Assembly: GCF_000814675.1 (NCBI RefSeq)
Contig: NZ_JWIG01000016.1
Span: 1-64,000 of the forward strand
Reading direction: 5' to 3'
Source: Pseudoalteromonas distincta
GTDB lineage: Bacteria; Pseudomonadota; Gammaproteobacteria; Enterobacterales; Alteromonadaceae
DNA: 64,000 nt
Positions 15,656 through 24,373 of this stretch are shown here, piece after piece. The translations under genes were made by a program, and so were the position numbers. The notes below the pieces were generated by a model, which saw nothing but the letters and a program-made list of their open reading frames with translations, ran no database searches and was not told the origin of the DNA. Every line of letters begins with the position of its first letter. The first letter of the stretch is position 1.

Positions 15656-16378
15656 ATGGATTTTATAAGCAAAAATAAATACACGCTTTATGGAGTCGCG
15701 GCCATATTACTGTGGAGTTGCTTAGTTGCATTACTACGGGATATTTCTGAGTTGTTTAGCCCCATTGGTGGTGCGGCGGCTATGTATTCTGCCAGTGCGA
15801 TATTTTTAATTTTGGTTATGGGAGTGCCCAAGTTTAGTGGGTTTTCAAAACGTTACTTGGTAATAGGTACTTTATTATTTGTATCGTACGAAATTTGTTT
15901 GGCGCTTTCTATTGGTATGGCAAATAGCCGTCATCAGGCAATGGAAATGGCGGTTATTAATTATTTATGGCCCACGCTGACTATACTGCTCTCTATTATT
16001 ATTGGCCGTAAAAAAGTAAATTTCTGGGTTTACCCAAGCATGATCATTGCTTTTTTAGGCGTTGCTTGGTGTATTACGGGCGATCAAAAAATGTCACTCG
16101 ATACGCTTGTTACTAACTTTGCTGATAATCCTGCTACTTACTTAATGGCATTAGCTGCAGCGTTTATATGGGCTATTTATTGCGTAGTAACGCAAAAGCT
16201 GAGTAATGGTAAAAATGCCATTACGTTATTTTCTACTATTATTTCGGCGTTGTATTTATCTATTACGCTGAGTGTTTCGTTTTGGCAGGGGGTTGTGCTG
16301 GTAACAGTGGGCTCGCTAATTTGCTACTTTGTAACGCGAGAAAAGCCTAAACAACCTCAAATAGCGTCTGCAACATAA
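15656..16378 (+). CDS. yddG: YddG-like aromatic amino acid exporter (EamA/DMT), internally shortened
   Basis: The product is 240 residues; YddG proteins have about 290. The first 200 residues follow the family (TLYGVAAILLWSCLVALLRDISE, GGAAAMYSASAIFL, RHQAMEMAVINYLWPTLTIL, FIWAIYCVVTQKLSNGKN). Then, after FSTIISALYLSITLSVS, the sequence jumps to the family end FWQGVVLVTVGSLICYFVTRE. Helices seven to nine, about 50 residues, appear to be missing in frame. The transporter is therefore likely non-functional or altered. The MITE ends 70 bases before the gene and may have removed the original promoter. The ATG at 15656 is chosen over a TTG at 15644; neither has a strong ribosome binding site. Confidence 0.7.
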   Translation: MDFISKNKYTLYGVAAILLWSCLVALLRDISELFSPIGGAAAMYSASAIFLILVMGVPKFSGFSKRYLVIGTLLFVSYEICLALSIGMANSRHQAMEMAVINYLWPTLTILLSIIIGRKKVNFWVYPSMIIAFLGVAWCITGDQKMSLDTLVTNFADNPATYLMALAAAFIWAIYCVVTQKLSNGKNAITLFSTIISALYLSITLSVSFWQGVVLVTVGSLICYFVTREKPKQPQIASAT

Positions 16379-16397
16379 GACTAATTTTATTAAAAAT

Positions 16398-16424
16398 AAG
16401 CCCTATTATTTTAGGGCTTTTTGT
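16398..16424 (+). terminator. Rho-independent terminator after yddG
   Basis: AAGCCCTA (16398-16405) pairs with TAGGGCTT (16412-16419) and is followed by a T-run. It lies between converging genes and may serve both. Confidence 0.8.
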
Positions 16425-16434
16425 TGCGTGCAGA

Positions 16435-16950
16435 TTATTTTGCATTATTTACCTGCGCTAGTAACTCTATAACTTTTTGTTGACCAAATGTTTGTGCAAA
16501 TTGCTCGGCTGTTTGACCTGCTTTGTTTTGATGCGCGTTATCGCAATCAAGTGATACGAGTGTTTTAGCTATACTAAATTCACCTCTAAAAATAGCGGCC
16601 ATTAGCGCTGTGTTGCCACGGTTATCTTCTAAACAGGCATTAGCGCCTAAGTGTAAAAGTGTGTTAACCGTGTTTTTATTGCCATGGTAAGTAGCAATCA
16701 TTAACGCGGTGTAGCCTTTATTGTTGTAGCTGTCGATAGGAATACCGGCATCTACAAATTGCTCTATTACAGCTGTGTCGTTTGTGCGTGCTGCGGCAAA
16801 GTAATAAGCAAATAAGCTATCGTATTGAGTTTTTGCAGAATGTTGGGTTTCAGATTGCGTACTGGGTGTTTGTGTATCTGATGTATTTTGAGCGTAAACG
16901 CTACTGGTAAAGCTCAGTAGTAGAGCGACTATAATTAATAAATTACGCAT
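16435..16950 (-). CDS. ankB: Periplasmic ankyrin-repeat protein, AnkB-like partner of catalase
   Basis: The product is 171 residues with a signal peptide (LLIIVALLLSFTSSVYA, then QNTSD). Four ankyrin repeats follow, with the clear units NNKGYTALMIATYHGNKNTV, DNRGNTALMAAIFRGE and NKAGQTAEQFAQTFG. In Pseudomonas aeruginosa AnkB is encoded beside catalase KatB and is needed for full periplasmic catalase activity. Here the gene follows katB by 99 bases on the same strand, so the same pairing is likely. The ankyrin units probably scaffold or protect the enzyme. Confidence 0.82.
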   Translation of the reverse strand: MRNLLIIVALLLSFTSSVYAQNTSDTQTPSTQSETQHSAKTQYDSLFAYYFAAARTNDTAVIEQFVDAGIPIDSYNNKGYTALMIATYHGNKNTVNTLLHLGANACLEDNRGNTALMAAIFRGEFSIAKTLVSLDCDNAHQNKAGQTAEQFAQTFGQQKVIELLAQVNNAK

Positions 16951-17049
16951 AACAATTGTCTCTTATAAAAGAGGAAGGGGTTTATTCCTTCCTCATGGTT
17001 GTGGTTTAAATAGCTATTTAGTTGGGACTAATTGCTTTTAACTAGTTGC

Positions 17050-18576
17050 TTATAAGTTAGCGGCTAGTTGTTTAACCATTTTAAGGTCGCCGTTTACAGC
17101 TTTAGTTAAGCGTGTACCGTACTCACTATCAGCTTTGTAAAAGTGACTAAGCATTTTGTGTTTAACACTGCTGTTTTGCACTTTGCCTAAATCGCCTGCT
17201 AGGTTATTAATTAGGTTTGTACGTTCTTGCTTGCTAAAACCACGGTATATAACACCTGCTTGCGCGAAGTTTTGCTGCTTTTTAATCGCGGCTTGTTGTA
17301 CAAAGCCTTTTAGCTCTGTGTTACTTCTACGTGCAATTGGGTTTTCAGCTACGTTTTCTTGGCTTGGCTGGTAGTTCACATTGCTTGTAGTGTTACCAAT
17401 ATTCATTGCGCCGTCTTGGTTGTAGTTAACCACTTCAACTTTTGCACGGTTAATTGGCAGTTGCTGGTGGTTAGCACCTAGGCGGTACATTTGTGTATCA
17501 GCGTAAGAAAACATACGACCTTGTAATAGTCTGTCTTCTGATGGCTCAATACCTGGAATAATGTTTGCCGGTGCCATTGCTACTTGTTCTGTAGACTGGA
17601 AGAAGTTAGTTGGCATACGGTTTAGGGTCATTGTTCCTACTTTAGTTTCTTTAATGTCTAACCACATTTTTGTTGCATCTAATGGGTTGTAATCAAAGTC
17701 ATCAAGCTGCGACGGATCAAGCGTTTTAATGTATAGATCCCACTTAGGGAAGTTGCCTTTACCAATTTCGCTGTAAAGGTCGCGTGTTAAGTGTTGGAAG
17801 TCTTGGCTTTGCACTTTAGCTACTTCTTTTGCGTCAAGGTTATCAATACCTTGTTGGCTTACCCAATGAAACTTAACGTATTTAACATCGCCCGATTTGT
17901 TAATCATTTTGTATGCATGTACACCCCAACCGTCCATTTTACGAAGACTTGCTGGTGTACCGTAGTCGCTGTAAACCCACGTTAGCATTTGTGTAGAACC
18001 TGGTTCGTGCGAGAAAAAATCGAATACGCGGTTAGGATCTTGAATGTTATCAACCGGTGATGGCTTTAACGAGTGAACCATGTCTGGAAATTTAATCGCA
18101 TCGCGAATAAAGAACACCGGTAAGTTGTTACCTACTAAATCCCAGTTACCTTGGTCTGTGTAAAACTTAGTTGCAAAGCCACGTGGGTCACGCAGTGTTT
18201 CTGGGCTGCCTTTTGAGTGAATTACTGATGAAAAACGAACAAATACATCTGTTTCTTTACCAGCTTGTGCAAACGGTGCTGCAATTGTTAAATCGTCTAG
18301 CTCTTTTGATGCTACAAACACACCGTGTGCGCCGGTACCACGAGCATGCACAACACGCTCAGGAATACGCTCACGTGCAAAGCGTTGCAGTTTTTGAATT
18401 AGTTGCACGTCTTCTAGTAATACACTGCCACGTTCGCCAGCAGTAATTGAATTTTGGTTGTCGCCAACAGCTGCGCCGTTATCTTTAGTAAGAGTTGTTG
18501 CTGCGCTTGCCGGTAATGCCATCGCAAGTGCCAGTGCAGTTAGTGTTAATTTTGTTTTGTTTATTTGAGTATTCAT
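17050..18576 (-). CDS. katB: Periplasmic monofunctional haem catalase KatB
   Basis: This is a 508-residue clade III-type small-subunit catalase with a signal peptide (ALALAMALPASA, then ATTLTKDNG). The catalytic histidine stands in RVVHARGTGAHG, the distal asparagine in FFIRDAIKFPDMVHSLKP, and the haem-ligand tyrosine in MFSYADTQMYRLG. It removes hydrogen peroxide in the periplasm. The ATG at 18576 is preferred to that at 18588 because AGGT at 18583-18586 (minus strand) is then a well-placed ribosome binding site. An ankB gene follows. No clear OxyR site was found. Confidence 0.92.
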   Translation of the reverse strand: MNTQINKTKLTLTALALAMALPASAATTLTKDNGAAVGDNQNSITAGERGSVLLEDVQLIQKLQRFARERIPERVVHARGTGAHGVFVASKELDDLTIAAPFAQAGKETDVFVRFSSVIHSKGSPETLRDPRGFATKFYTDQGNWDLVGNNLPVFFIRDAIKFPDMVHSLKPSPVDNIQDPNRVFDFFSHEPGSTQMLTWVYSDYGTPASLRKMDGWGVHAYKMINKSGDVKYVKFHWVSQQGIDNLDAKEVAKVQSQDFQHLTRDLYSEIGKGNFPKWDLYIKTLDPSQLDDFDYNPLDATKMWLDIKETKVGTMTLNRMPTNFFQSTEQVAMAPANIIPGIEPSEDRLLQGRMFSYADTQMYRLGANHQQLPINRAKVEVVNYNQDGAMNIGNTTSNVNYQPSQENVAENPIARRSNTELKGFVQQAAIKKQQNFAQAGVIYRGFSKQERTNLINNLAGDLGKVQNSSVKHKMLSHFYKADSEYGTRLTKAVNGDLKMVKQLAANL

Positions 18577-19003
18577 TGTCGACCTCATCTATTTAAAAGT
18601 GCCGGCAGTGGTGCAGGCTGTTAATCTGTTAACGATAATATTAATTTTATTAACTTCGGTAAAACTGATTAATTAGATTGATGTGATTTGTAAAACAGAT
18701 GAAATGAATTTGCAGATACACTTTTTACATTAATGTAATTTTTTTACTACGACCTTAGTCGCAATATGCTTTTATAAAATTTATTAAATACAAAGGTTTT
18801 TAGTTTTATCTGGCGGTATTTTCACCAAGCTGGTGCGTTTTATACTTACAGTGTGTTGACATATTCGCACAATAAAGGGAATATGCTCAACCAGTGAGCT
18901 TATGCTCATTGCTGAGTTGCACTAAAAAGTTGCACAATATTAATCGCGCTTAACTCGTTATACTTAAATTAGCTAAACCAAACAGTGTTAATAAGGTGAC
19001 AAG
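18577..19003. promoter_or_regulatory. Divergent control region of katB and the mannitol cluster
   Basis: No gene is seen. TTGACA at 18856-18861 with AATATG 18 bases later may be a promoter for the phosphatase gene. Immediately after it come interleaved repeats: TGCTCA (18884-18889), TGAGC (18895-18899) and GCTCA (18904-18908), which form two overlapping palindromes and could be the operator of a sugar regulator. On the katB side the sequence is AT-rich (GTTAACGATAATATTAATTT) without a recognised motif. Confidence 0.35.
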
Positions 19004-19678
19004 ATGAATACTAATATTGAGCTAGTGATATTTGATTGTGATGGCGTTGTTATTGATAGCGAAATTTTAAGCGCACAAGTACTCATTAATATGCTTGTTG
19101 AAAAAGGCGTTGAGATTGACCGCGCTTATGTACAGCAACACTTTTTAGGCTGCAACTTTAAAACAGTAAGCCAAAAAATAGCGGATGCATTTAATGTCAC
19201 TCTTCCTGAAAGCTTTGAAGGTGACTACCGCGAGGCACTATTAAACGAATTTGAAACCGGACTAACCACGACTGATGGTATAGAAGACGTACTTAACAAT
19301 TTAGCTGTGCCTATTTGTATAGCTACTAGCAGTAGCCCAGCACGCACCGCAAAAGCGTTGAGCGTAGTGAGTTTAAGTAAGTACTTTAGCGATACGGTTT
19401 TTACCAGCAGCGAAGTTAAGCGTGGTAAACCGGCGCCTGATTTATTTTTACATGCAGCTAAGCAAATGGGTGTAAAGCCAGAGCATTGCTTAGTAATTGA
19501 AGACAGTAAAGCCGGCGTAAATGCAGGAATTGACGCCAATATGCAAGTACTGCATTACAGCGGTGGGCAACATATGCAAGGCTCTGTTAATCATGTACAC
19601 AGTGCTTACCCAAATGTTGATCATTTAACGCATTGGCAAGATTTTTTTAGTGCATACCCTGAACTTAAAAAGCAGTAA
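19004..19678 (+). CDS. HAD-family phosphatase (beta-phosphoglucomutase-like subgroup)
   Basis: The product is 224 residues with the four HAD motifs: FDCDGVVIDSE (nucleophile D11, acid D13), CIATSSSP, the lysine in KRGKPAPD, and VIEDSKAGVNAG. The cap domain is of the YieH/phosphoglycolate phosphatase kind. It opens the mannitol gene cluster, so a hexitol- or hexose-phosphate may be its substrate, but this rests on place alone. Ribosome binding site AAGG stands at 18991-18994, and a 210-base gap separates it from the transporter. Confidence 0.82.
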   Translation: MNTNIELVIFDCDGVVIDSEILSAQVLINMLVEKGVEIDRAYVQQHFLGCNFKTVSQKIADAFNVTLPESFEGDYREALLNEFETGLTTTDGIEDVLNNLAVPICIATSSSPARTAKALSVVSLSKYFSDTVFTSSEVKRGKPAPDLFLHAAKQMGVKPEHCLVIEDSKAGVNAGIDANMQVLHYSGGQHMQGSVNHVHSAYPNVDHLTHWQDFFSAYPELKKQ

Positions 19679-19888
19679 ACACGCAGCTTTTTAAATACAC
19701 AAAGTTTTAAACGCGATTTGCTCGCCTTACTCACTGACAGGCAAGCAAACGCAAAATATAAATGTAGATGGTTTTGCTTTACTAAAAATAAAACAAAACG
19801 TGGCAAAACATCATGCGTTTATAAACCAAATTATAAAAGGCAAAGTATTTAGGTATTAAATATTTTGCTGTTAACAATAGGAAATACC

Positions 19889-21610
19889 ATGGCAACGAGT
19901 CCACACACACAAACATTTAAAGATGTAAACGAAGAGCAACTTCCTGTTGCTAATAATAAGCTTCACGGCTGGAAGCATTTTGCAGGGCTATATGCCGGCG
20001 AACATGTTGCGGCTACTGAATTTGTTATTGGTGCAACGTTTGTTGCATTAGGCGCTTCAACCATCGACATTCTACTGGGTTTATTAATAGGTAACCTGTT
20101 AGCAATGTGTTCTTGGTGGCTGATTACTGCACCCATTGCAGTAGAAACCCGCTTAAGTTTATATAACTACTTAAACAAAATTGCTGGTAACTCAATGACC
20201 AAGCTCTATAACTGGGCTAACGTGGTTATTTTTAGTGTTATATCGGCCGCGATGATCACGGTATCCTCCACCGCCGTGCGGTTTTTGTTTGATATACCTG
20301 CGCAACTTGATTGGTATCCAAATAGCTTTTGGTTTGTAGCCATTGTTTTAGCTGTTGGCTCTATTGTTGTATTTGTTGCGATGTATGGCTTTTCTACGGT
20401 TGCTGACTTTTCAAAGCTGTGTGCGCCGTGGCTATTTGTTATATTTATTGCAGGCTCGTTCGCGTTATTCCCTGAGCTTTCAAATCACGTACTAGGTTCT
20501 ACCTCTTTAACTAGCTTTAGCGACTTTATGACCATAGGCGACTCCTCCATATGGACGGGCACCAATGCCGATGGTGAAAAGGGCATTGGCCTATTAGAAG
20601 TGATTGGCTTTGCATGGGCTGCTAACTCAATTACTCACTTTGGTTTAATCGACATGGCTATTTTTAGATTTGCTAAACGCAAAAGCTATGGTTTGTTTTC
20701 TGGTGTGGGCATGTTTTTTGGCCATTACTTAGCGTGGATCTCTGCCGGTATTATGGGCGCAGGTGTTGCGGTATTACTTAAAACAACTATTTCATCACTT
20801 GATCCGGGCGATGTTGCATACCATGCATTAGGTTGGACTGGTTTTGTTATTGTAATTATTGCCGGTTGGACTACAGCTAACGCAAACCTTTACCGTGCAG
20901 GCCTTGCAGCACAATCTATATTTGTTAATCAATCACGTGAACGCACAACCGCTATTGTAGGTGTTGTAACCGTAATTATTGCGTGTTTCCCGTTTGTATT
21001 TTCTCAAATGCTTCCGCTACTTACATACGCAGGCTTATTAGTTGTACCAGTAGGCGGCATTGTGTTTGCTGAGCATGTGTTATTTCCTAAAATTGGCCTA
21101 ACACGTTACTGGGCTAAATATAAAAATATTACCCGCAGCGTACCGGCTATAGCATCTTGGGCGTTAGCACTTGTGTTTGGCTTTGGCTTAAACGCAATTG
21201 ATGTAATGTCGTTTTACTACTTGTTTATTCCTACATGGATTTTCACCATTGTTGTTTACACGCTTTTAGCTAAAAAATACGGCGCTGGTGACGATTACAC
21301 ACAAGAAATTGCAGCAGAAAAGCAAGAGCAACGTGATATCAAAGAATATCAAGCAGCTGAGGCTAAAGACATTCCAAAGCCAGTAATTGACAGCTCTGTA
21401 TTTACCAAAGTACTTAACGCGGTTTCTACTGTTTCATTGGTTATTATTTTTATATTTGCCAGCCAAGTGATGTTTTTCAGTGAAACTATGAGTATGTACA
21501 GCGCTAATAAATCGCAATTCGAAATAGCCTGTTTTATTTGTACAGTTATTTATTTTGTTACTGCGTACTGGTCGTTAAAGCGCCATAAAGTACTCAATAC
21601 AGCATCGTAA
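19889..21610 (+). CDS. NCS1-type permease in a mannitol cluster, possible mannitol transporter
   Basis: The product is 573 residues with twelve or more hydrophobic helices. HAATEFVIGATFVALGASTID and the following GLLIGNLLAMCSWW resemble the purine/cytosine (NCS1) permease family. There is an unusual charged insert near residue 470-500 (EIAAEKQEQRDIKEYQAAEAK) before the last two helices. Since the next genes encode mannitol dehydrogenase and fructokinase, I infer that it brings in mannitol. No PTS, ABC or TRAP transporter is nearby. The ATG at 19889 has AGGA at 19879-19882; an upstream TTG at 19865 lacks one. Confidence 0.72.
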   Translation: MATSPHTQTFKDVNEEQLPVANNKLHGWKHFAGLYAGEHVAATEFVIGATFVALGASTIDILLGLLIGNLLAMCSWWLITAPIAVETRLSLYNYLNKIAGNSMTKLYNWANVVIFSVISAAMITVSSTAVRFLFDIPAQLDWYPNSFWFVAIVLAVGSIVVFVAMYGFSTVADFSKLCAPWLFVIFIAGSFALFPELSNHVLGSTSLTSFSDFMTIGDSSIWTGTNADGEKGIGLLEVIGFAWAANSITHFGLIDMAIFRFAKRKSYGLFSGVGMFFGHYLAWISAGIMGAGVAVLLKTTISSLDPGDVAYHALGWTGFVIVIIAGWTTANANLYRAGLAAQSIFVNQSRERTTAIVGVVTVIIACFPFVFSQMLPLLTYAGLLVVPVGGIVFAEHVLFPKIGLTRYWAKYKNITRSVPAIASWALALVFGFGLNAIDVMSFYYLFIPTWIFTIVVYTLLAKKYGAGDDYTQEIAAEKQEQRDIKEYQAAEAKDIPKPVIDSSVFTKVLNAVSTVSLVIIFIFASQVMFFSETMSMYSANKSQFEIACFICTVIYFVTAYWSLKRHKVLNTAS

Positions 21611-21670
21611 TTACTTATCGTAATACAGTATCGTAATTTATATTTTATCTTTGTTTAGTAAGGTCACACC

Positions 21671-23194
21671 ATGACACAATACCAACACACTGACGCTCTA
21701 GTTACAGGGCTAAACCAACAGAGCTTGGCTCAATTACCAAGCCATGTTGATACACCAACCTACGACCGTAGCGCAGTTAAAGCCGGTATTGTACATATTG
21801 GTGTGGGCGGTTTTCATCGTGCTCACCAAGCAGTGTATGTTAACGAGCTTTTAAAAACTCCGGGCTCTGAGCAATGGGGTATATGTGGTGTTGGTCTTTT
21901 AGAGGGTAACCGTGGTCTGCGTGATATTTTAAAGCAGCAAGATTACCTTTACACGCTTACTGTTAGACACCCAGACGGTACAATAGATAACAAAGTAATT
22001 GGCTCAATGATCGACTTTTTGTTTGCTCCAGAGGACAAACAAGCGGTAATTAATAAGCTAGCGCACAGCGATACTAAAATTGTGTCGCTTACTATTACTG
22101 AAGGCGGTTACAACTTTAACCCTGCAACGGGCGAGTTTGATTACAGTAATCCAGATATTATTAACGACATTAATAACCCGAACGACCCAATTACAGCGTT
22201 TGGCTACATTACTGCTGCGTTAAAATTGCGTAAAGAGCAAGGCCTAGGCGCGTTTACAGTTCAGTCGTGCGATAACATTCAGCACAACGGTAACGTAACA
22301 CGCAAAATGCTTTTAGCCTTTGCTACAGAACAAGACAAAGACCTAAGCGAGTGGATTGAGCAAAACGTATCGTTTCCAAATGCGATGGTTGACCGTATTA
22401 CACCGGTATCTAAAAAGAGTGATATTGATTACGTGGTTGATGCATATGGTGTTAGCGACGAGTGGCCAATTACCTGTGAGTCGTTTACACAATGGGTAAT
22501 AGAGGACACATTTAGTGACTCTCGTCCAAATTGGGATGTTGTTGGTGCACAGTTTGTTACTGATGTAACGCCTTATGAAACCATGAAAATACGTTTACTT
22601 AATGCAGGGCATTCTGTGCTTGGTTTATTAGGTTCAATCCATGGCTATGGCACTATTGACGAAACGGTATCGGATGAATTATTTGCCACATACCTACGTG
22701 CTTTTATGGATAAAGAAGTAACCCCAAATCTTGAACCACTTGAAGGCATTGACCTTGAAAGTTACAAAGATACGTTAATAGAGCGATTTGCTAATCCTAA
22801 TATTAAAGACAGCCTAGCGCGTATCTGTAGTGAAAGCTCAGCTAAACTGCCTAAGTTTTTAATTGCCACAATTAACGAAAACCTAGTACAAGGTCGAGAT
22901 GTATCACTGGCAACGCTTGTTATTGCTACTTGGTGTTTATACAGCGATAAAGGTTTAACTGAAAACGGCGAGCAACTTGAAATTCAAGATGCTATGCACA
23001 AAGAGCTTAATTCTTACGCGCAAGAGACTCAAACTAGCCCGATTGCATTTTTAAAGTTAACGAGCTTGTTTGGTAAGCTTGAGCATAACGAAACGTTTAC
23101 TGCTGAATATAAAAAGTCGATTGCTGCGTTGTATGCACCTAATAGTAAAATTAAAGCCATTATGCAGGCTGTACTTGATCAAAAGAGTAACTAA
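21671..23194 (+). CDS. mtlK: Mannitol 2-dehydrogenase (polyol dehydrogenase family)
   Basis: This is a 507-residue long-chain polyol dehydrogenase. The NAD motif is VHIGVGGFHRAHQAVY, the substrate-site block is VQSCDNIQHNG, and the catalytic region includes VDRITP and later MKIRLLNAGHSVLGLLG with the invariant K-x-x-x-L-N-x-x-H pattern. It oxidises D-mannitol to D-fructose with NAD. Mannonate and altronate oxidoreductases are relatives, but the length and the downstream fructokinase fit mannitol. It follows the permease by 60 bases and precedes the kinase by two bases. Confidence 0.88.
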   Translation: MTQYQHTDALVTGLNQQSLAQLPSHVDTPTYDRSAVKAGIVHIGVGGFHRAHQAVYVNELLKTPGSEQWGICGVGLLEGNRGLRDILKQQDYLYTLTVRHPDGTIDNKVIGSMIDFLFAPEDKQAVINKLAHSDTKIVSLTITEGGYNFNPATGEFDYSNPDIINDINNPNDPITAFGYITAALKLRKEQGLGAFTVQSCDNIQHNGNVTRKMLLAFATEQDKDLSEWIEQNVSFPNAMVDRITPVSKKSDIDYVVDAYGVSDEWPITCESFTQWVIEDTFSDSRPNWDVVGAQFVTDVTPYETMKIRLLNAGHSVLGLLGSIHGYGTIDETVSDELFATYLRAFMDKEVTPNLEPLEGIDLESYKDTLIERFANPNIKDSLARICSESSAKLPKFLIATINENLVQGRDVSLATLVIATWCLYSDKGLTENGEQLEIQDAMHKELNSYAQETQTSPIAFLKLTSLFGKLEHNETFTAEYKKSIAALYAPNSKIKAIMQAVLDQKSN

Positions 23195-23196
23195 TT

Positions 23197-24114
23197 ATGA
23201 GCATTTTAATTAATCATAAATCAGGCGAAAACGTAAGTGTTAGCTGTTTTGGCGAAGTGCTGTGGGATTGTTTTGATTCAGGTAAACGCTTAGGTGGCGC
23301 GCCACTTAACATGTGTGTACGTATTAACTCACTAGGCATTAAAGCCGACATGATCAGCGCTGTTGGTAACGACGAGTTAGGCGCTGAGTTACTAGGCGAA
23401 ATTACTAGCAAAGGCGTAAGCTGCGAATACATTGCTATTAATAGTGACAAAAAAACTAGCACGGTTGAGGTAACGCTCGACAGTGGGGGCTCTGCAAGTT
23501 ATGAAATAGTGGCAGACACTGCGTGGGATAATATAGCGCTTACCGATGAGTTGCTTAGTAAAGTTAAAAGTAGCGATGTATTTGTATTTGGCAGCCTAAT
23601 TGGGCGAAGCGAAGCGTCTTTAGCTACGTTAAATCAACTAGTTGATGTAGCAAACTTTAAAGTATTTGACGTAAATCTACGTGCACCGCATTACAAGCTA
23701 GAAACACTTGTAGATTTAATGAATAAAGCAGACTTTATTAAGTTAAACGATGAAGAGCTATACGAAATTGCAAAAGCGATGGGTTGTAAGTTTCATTCGC
23801 TTGAACAAAATTTAGCGTTTATAGCACAGCAAACAAATACCGATTACTTATGTGTAACCAAAGGCAGCCACGGTGCTTTATTAACAATCAAAGGCGAAAA
23901 TTTTTATAATTCAGGTTATTTAATTAGCGTAATTGACACTGTTGGCGCAGGGGATTCGTTTTTAGGTTCGTTAATTTATCAACTTTGTAGCAACGACGAC
24001 GCGCAATATGCCGTTGACTTTGCATGTGCCGTTGGAGCAATGGTCGCCGAAAGTTCTGGTGCAACACCTACTTTAACGCATCAACAAATTAGTGAGTTTA
24101 TGAACCCACTTTAA
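23197..24114 (+). CDS. PfkB-family fructokinase (mannitol cluster)
   Basis: The product is 305 residues with the PfkB signatures CFGEVLWDCFDSGKRLGGAP near the start and DTVGAGDSFLGSLIY near the end, the latter holding the catalytic aspartate and anion hole. It phosphorylates the fructose released by mannitol dehydrogenase to fructose 6-phosphate. It sits two bases after the dehydrogenase stop and is followed by a strong terminator, so it closes the operon. A second PfkB kinase belongs to the sucrose regulon at 31868; the two are clearly different in sequence. Confidence 0.88.
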   Translation: MSILINHKSGENVSVSCFGEVLWDCFDSGKRLGGAPLNMCVRINSLGIKADMISAVGNDELGAELLGEITSKGVSCEYIAINSDKKTSTVEVTLDSGGSASYEIVADTAWDNIALTDELLSKVKSSDVFVFGSLIGRSEASLATLNQLVDVANFKVFDVNLRAPHYKLETLVDLMNKADFIKLNDEELYEIAKAMGCKFHSLEQNLAFIAQQTNTDYLCVTKGSHGALLTIKGENFYNSGYLISVIDTVGAGDSFLGSLIYQLCSNDDAQYAVDFACAVGAMVAESSGATPTLTHQQISEFMNPL

Positions 24115-24131
24115 AAAAACATTGTGTGTGA

Positions 24132-24167
24132 AAGCGGTTATACGTAAAAGTTTAACCGCTTTTTTTG
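24132..24167 (+). terminator. Rho-independent terminator of the mannitol operon
   Basis: AAGCGGTTA (24132-24140) pairs with TAACCGCTT (24153-24161), followed by a run of seven T. Confidence 0.9.
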
Positions 24168-24373
24168 TGCCTAAAATAAGACATAGGCGATAAGTGAGTG
24201 TTAAGTGCGCAGGTTGCGTAAATAGTGGCTTATATCGATTATTGTATTAGCTAAACGTCTTATTGTTTGAGGGTTAAAGCTTTGTTATCGTTCGTCGATT
24301 ATTCACGGATTGAAAAGGCGGGGCGACACACAATGCGCTCTATAACTAAAATACAAAAAGAGAAACGTGCTTT

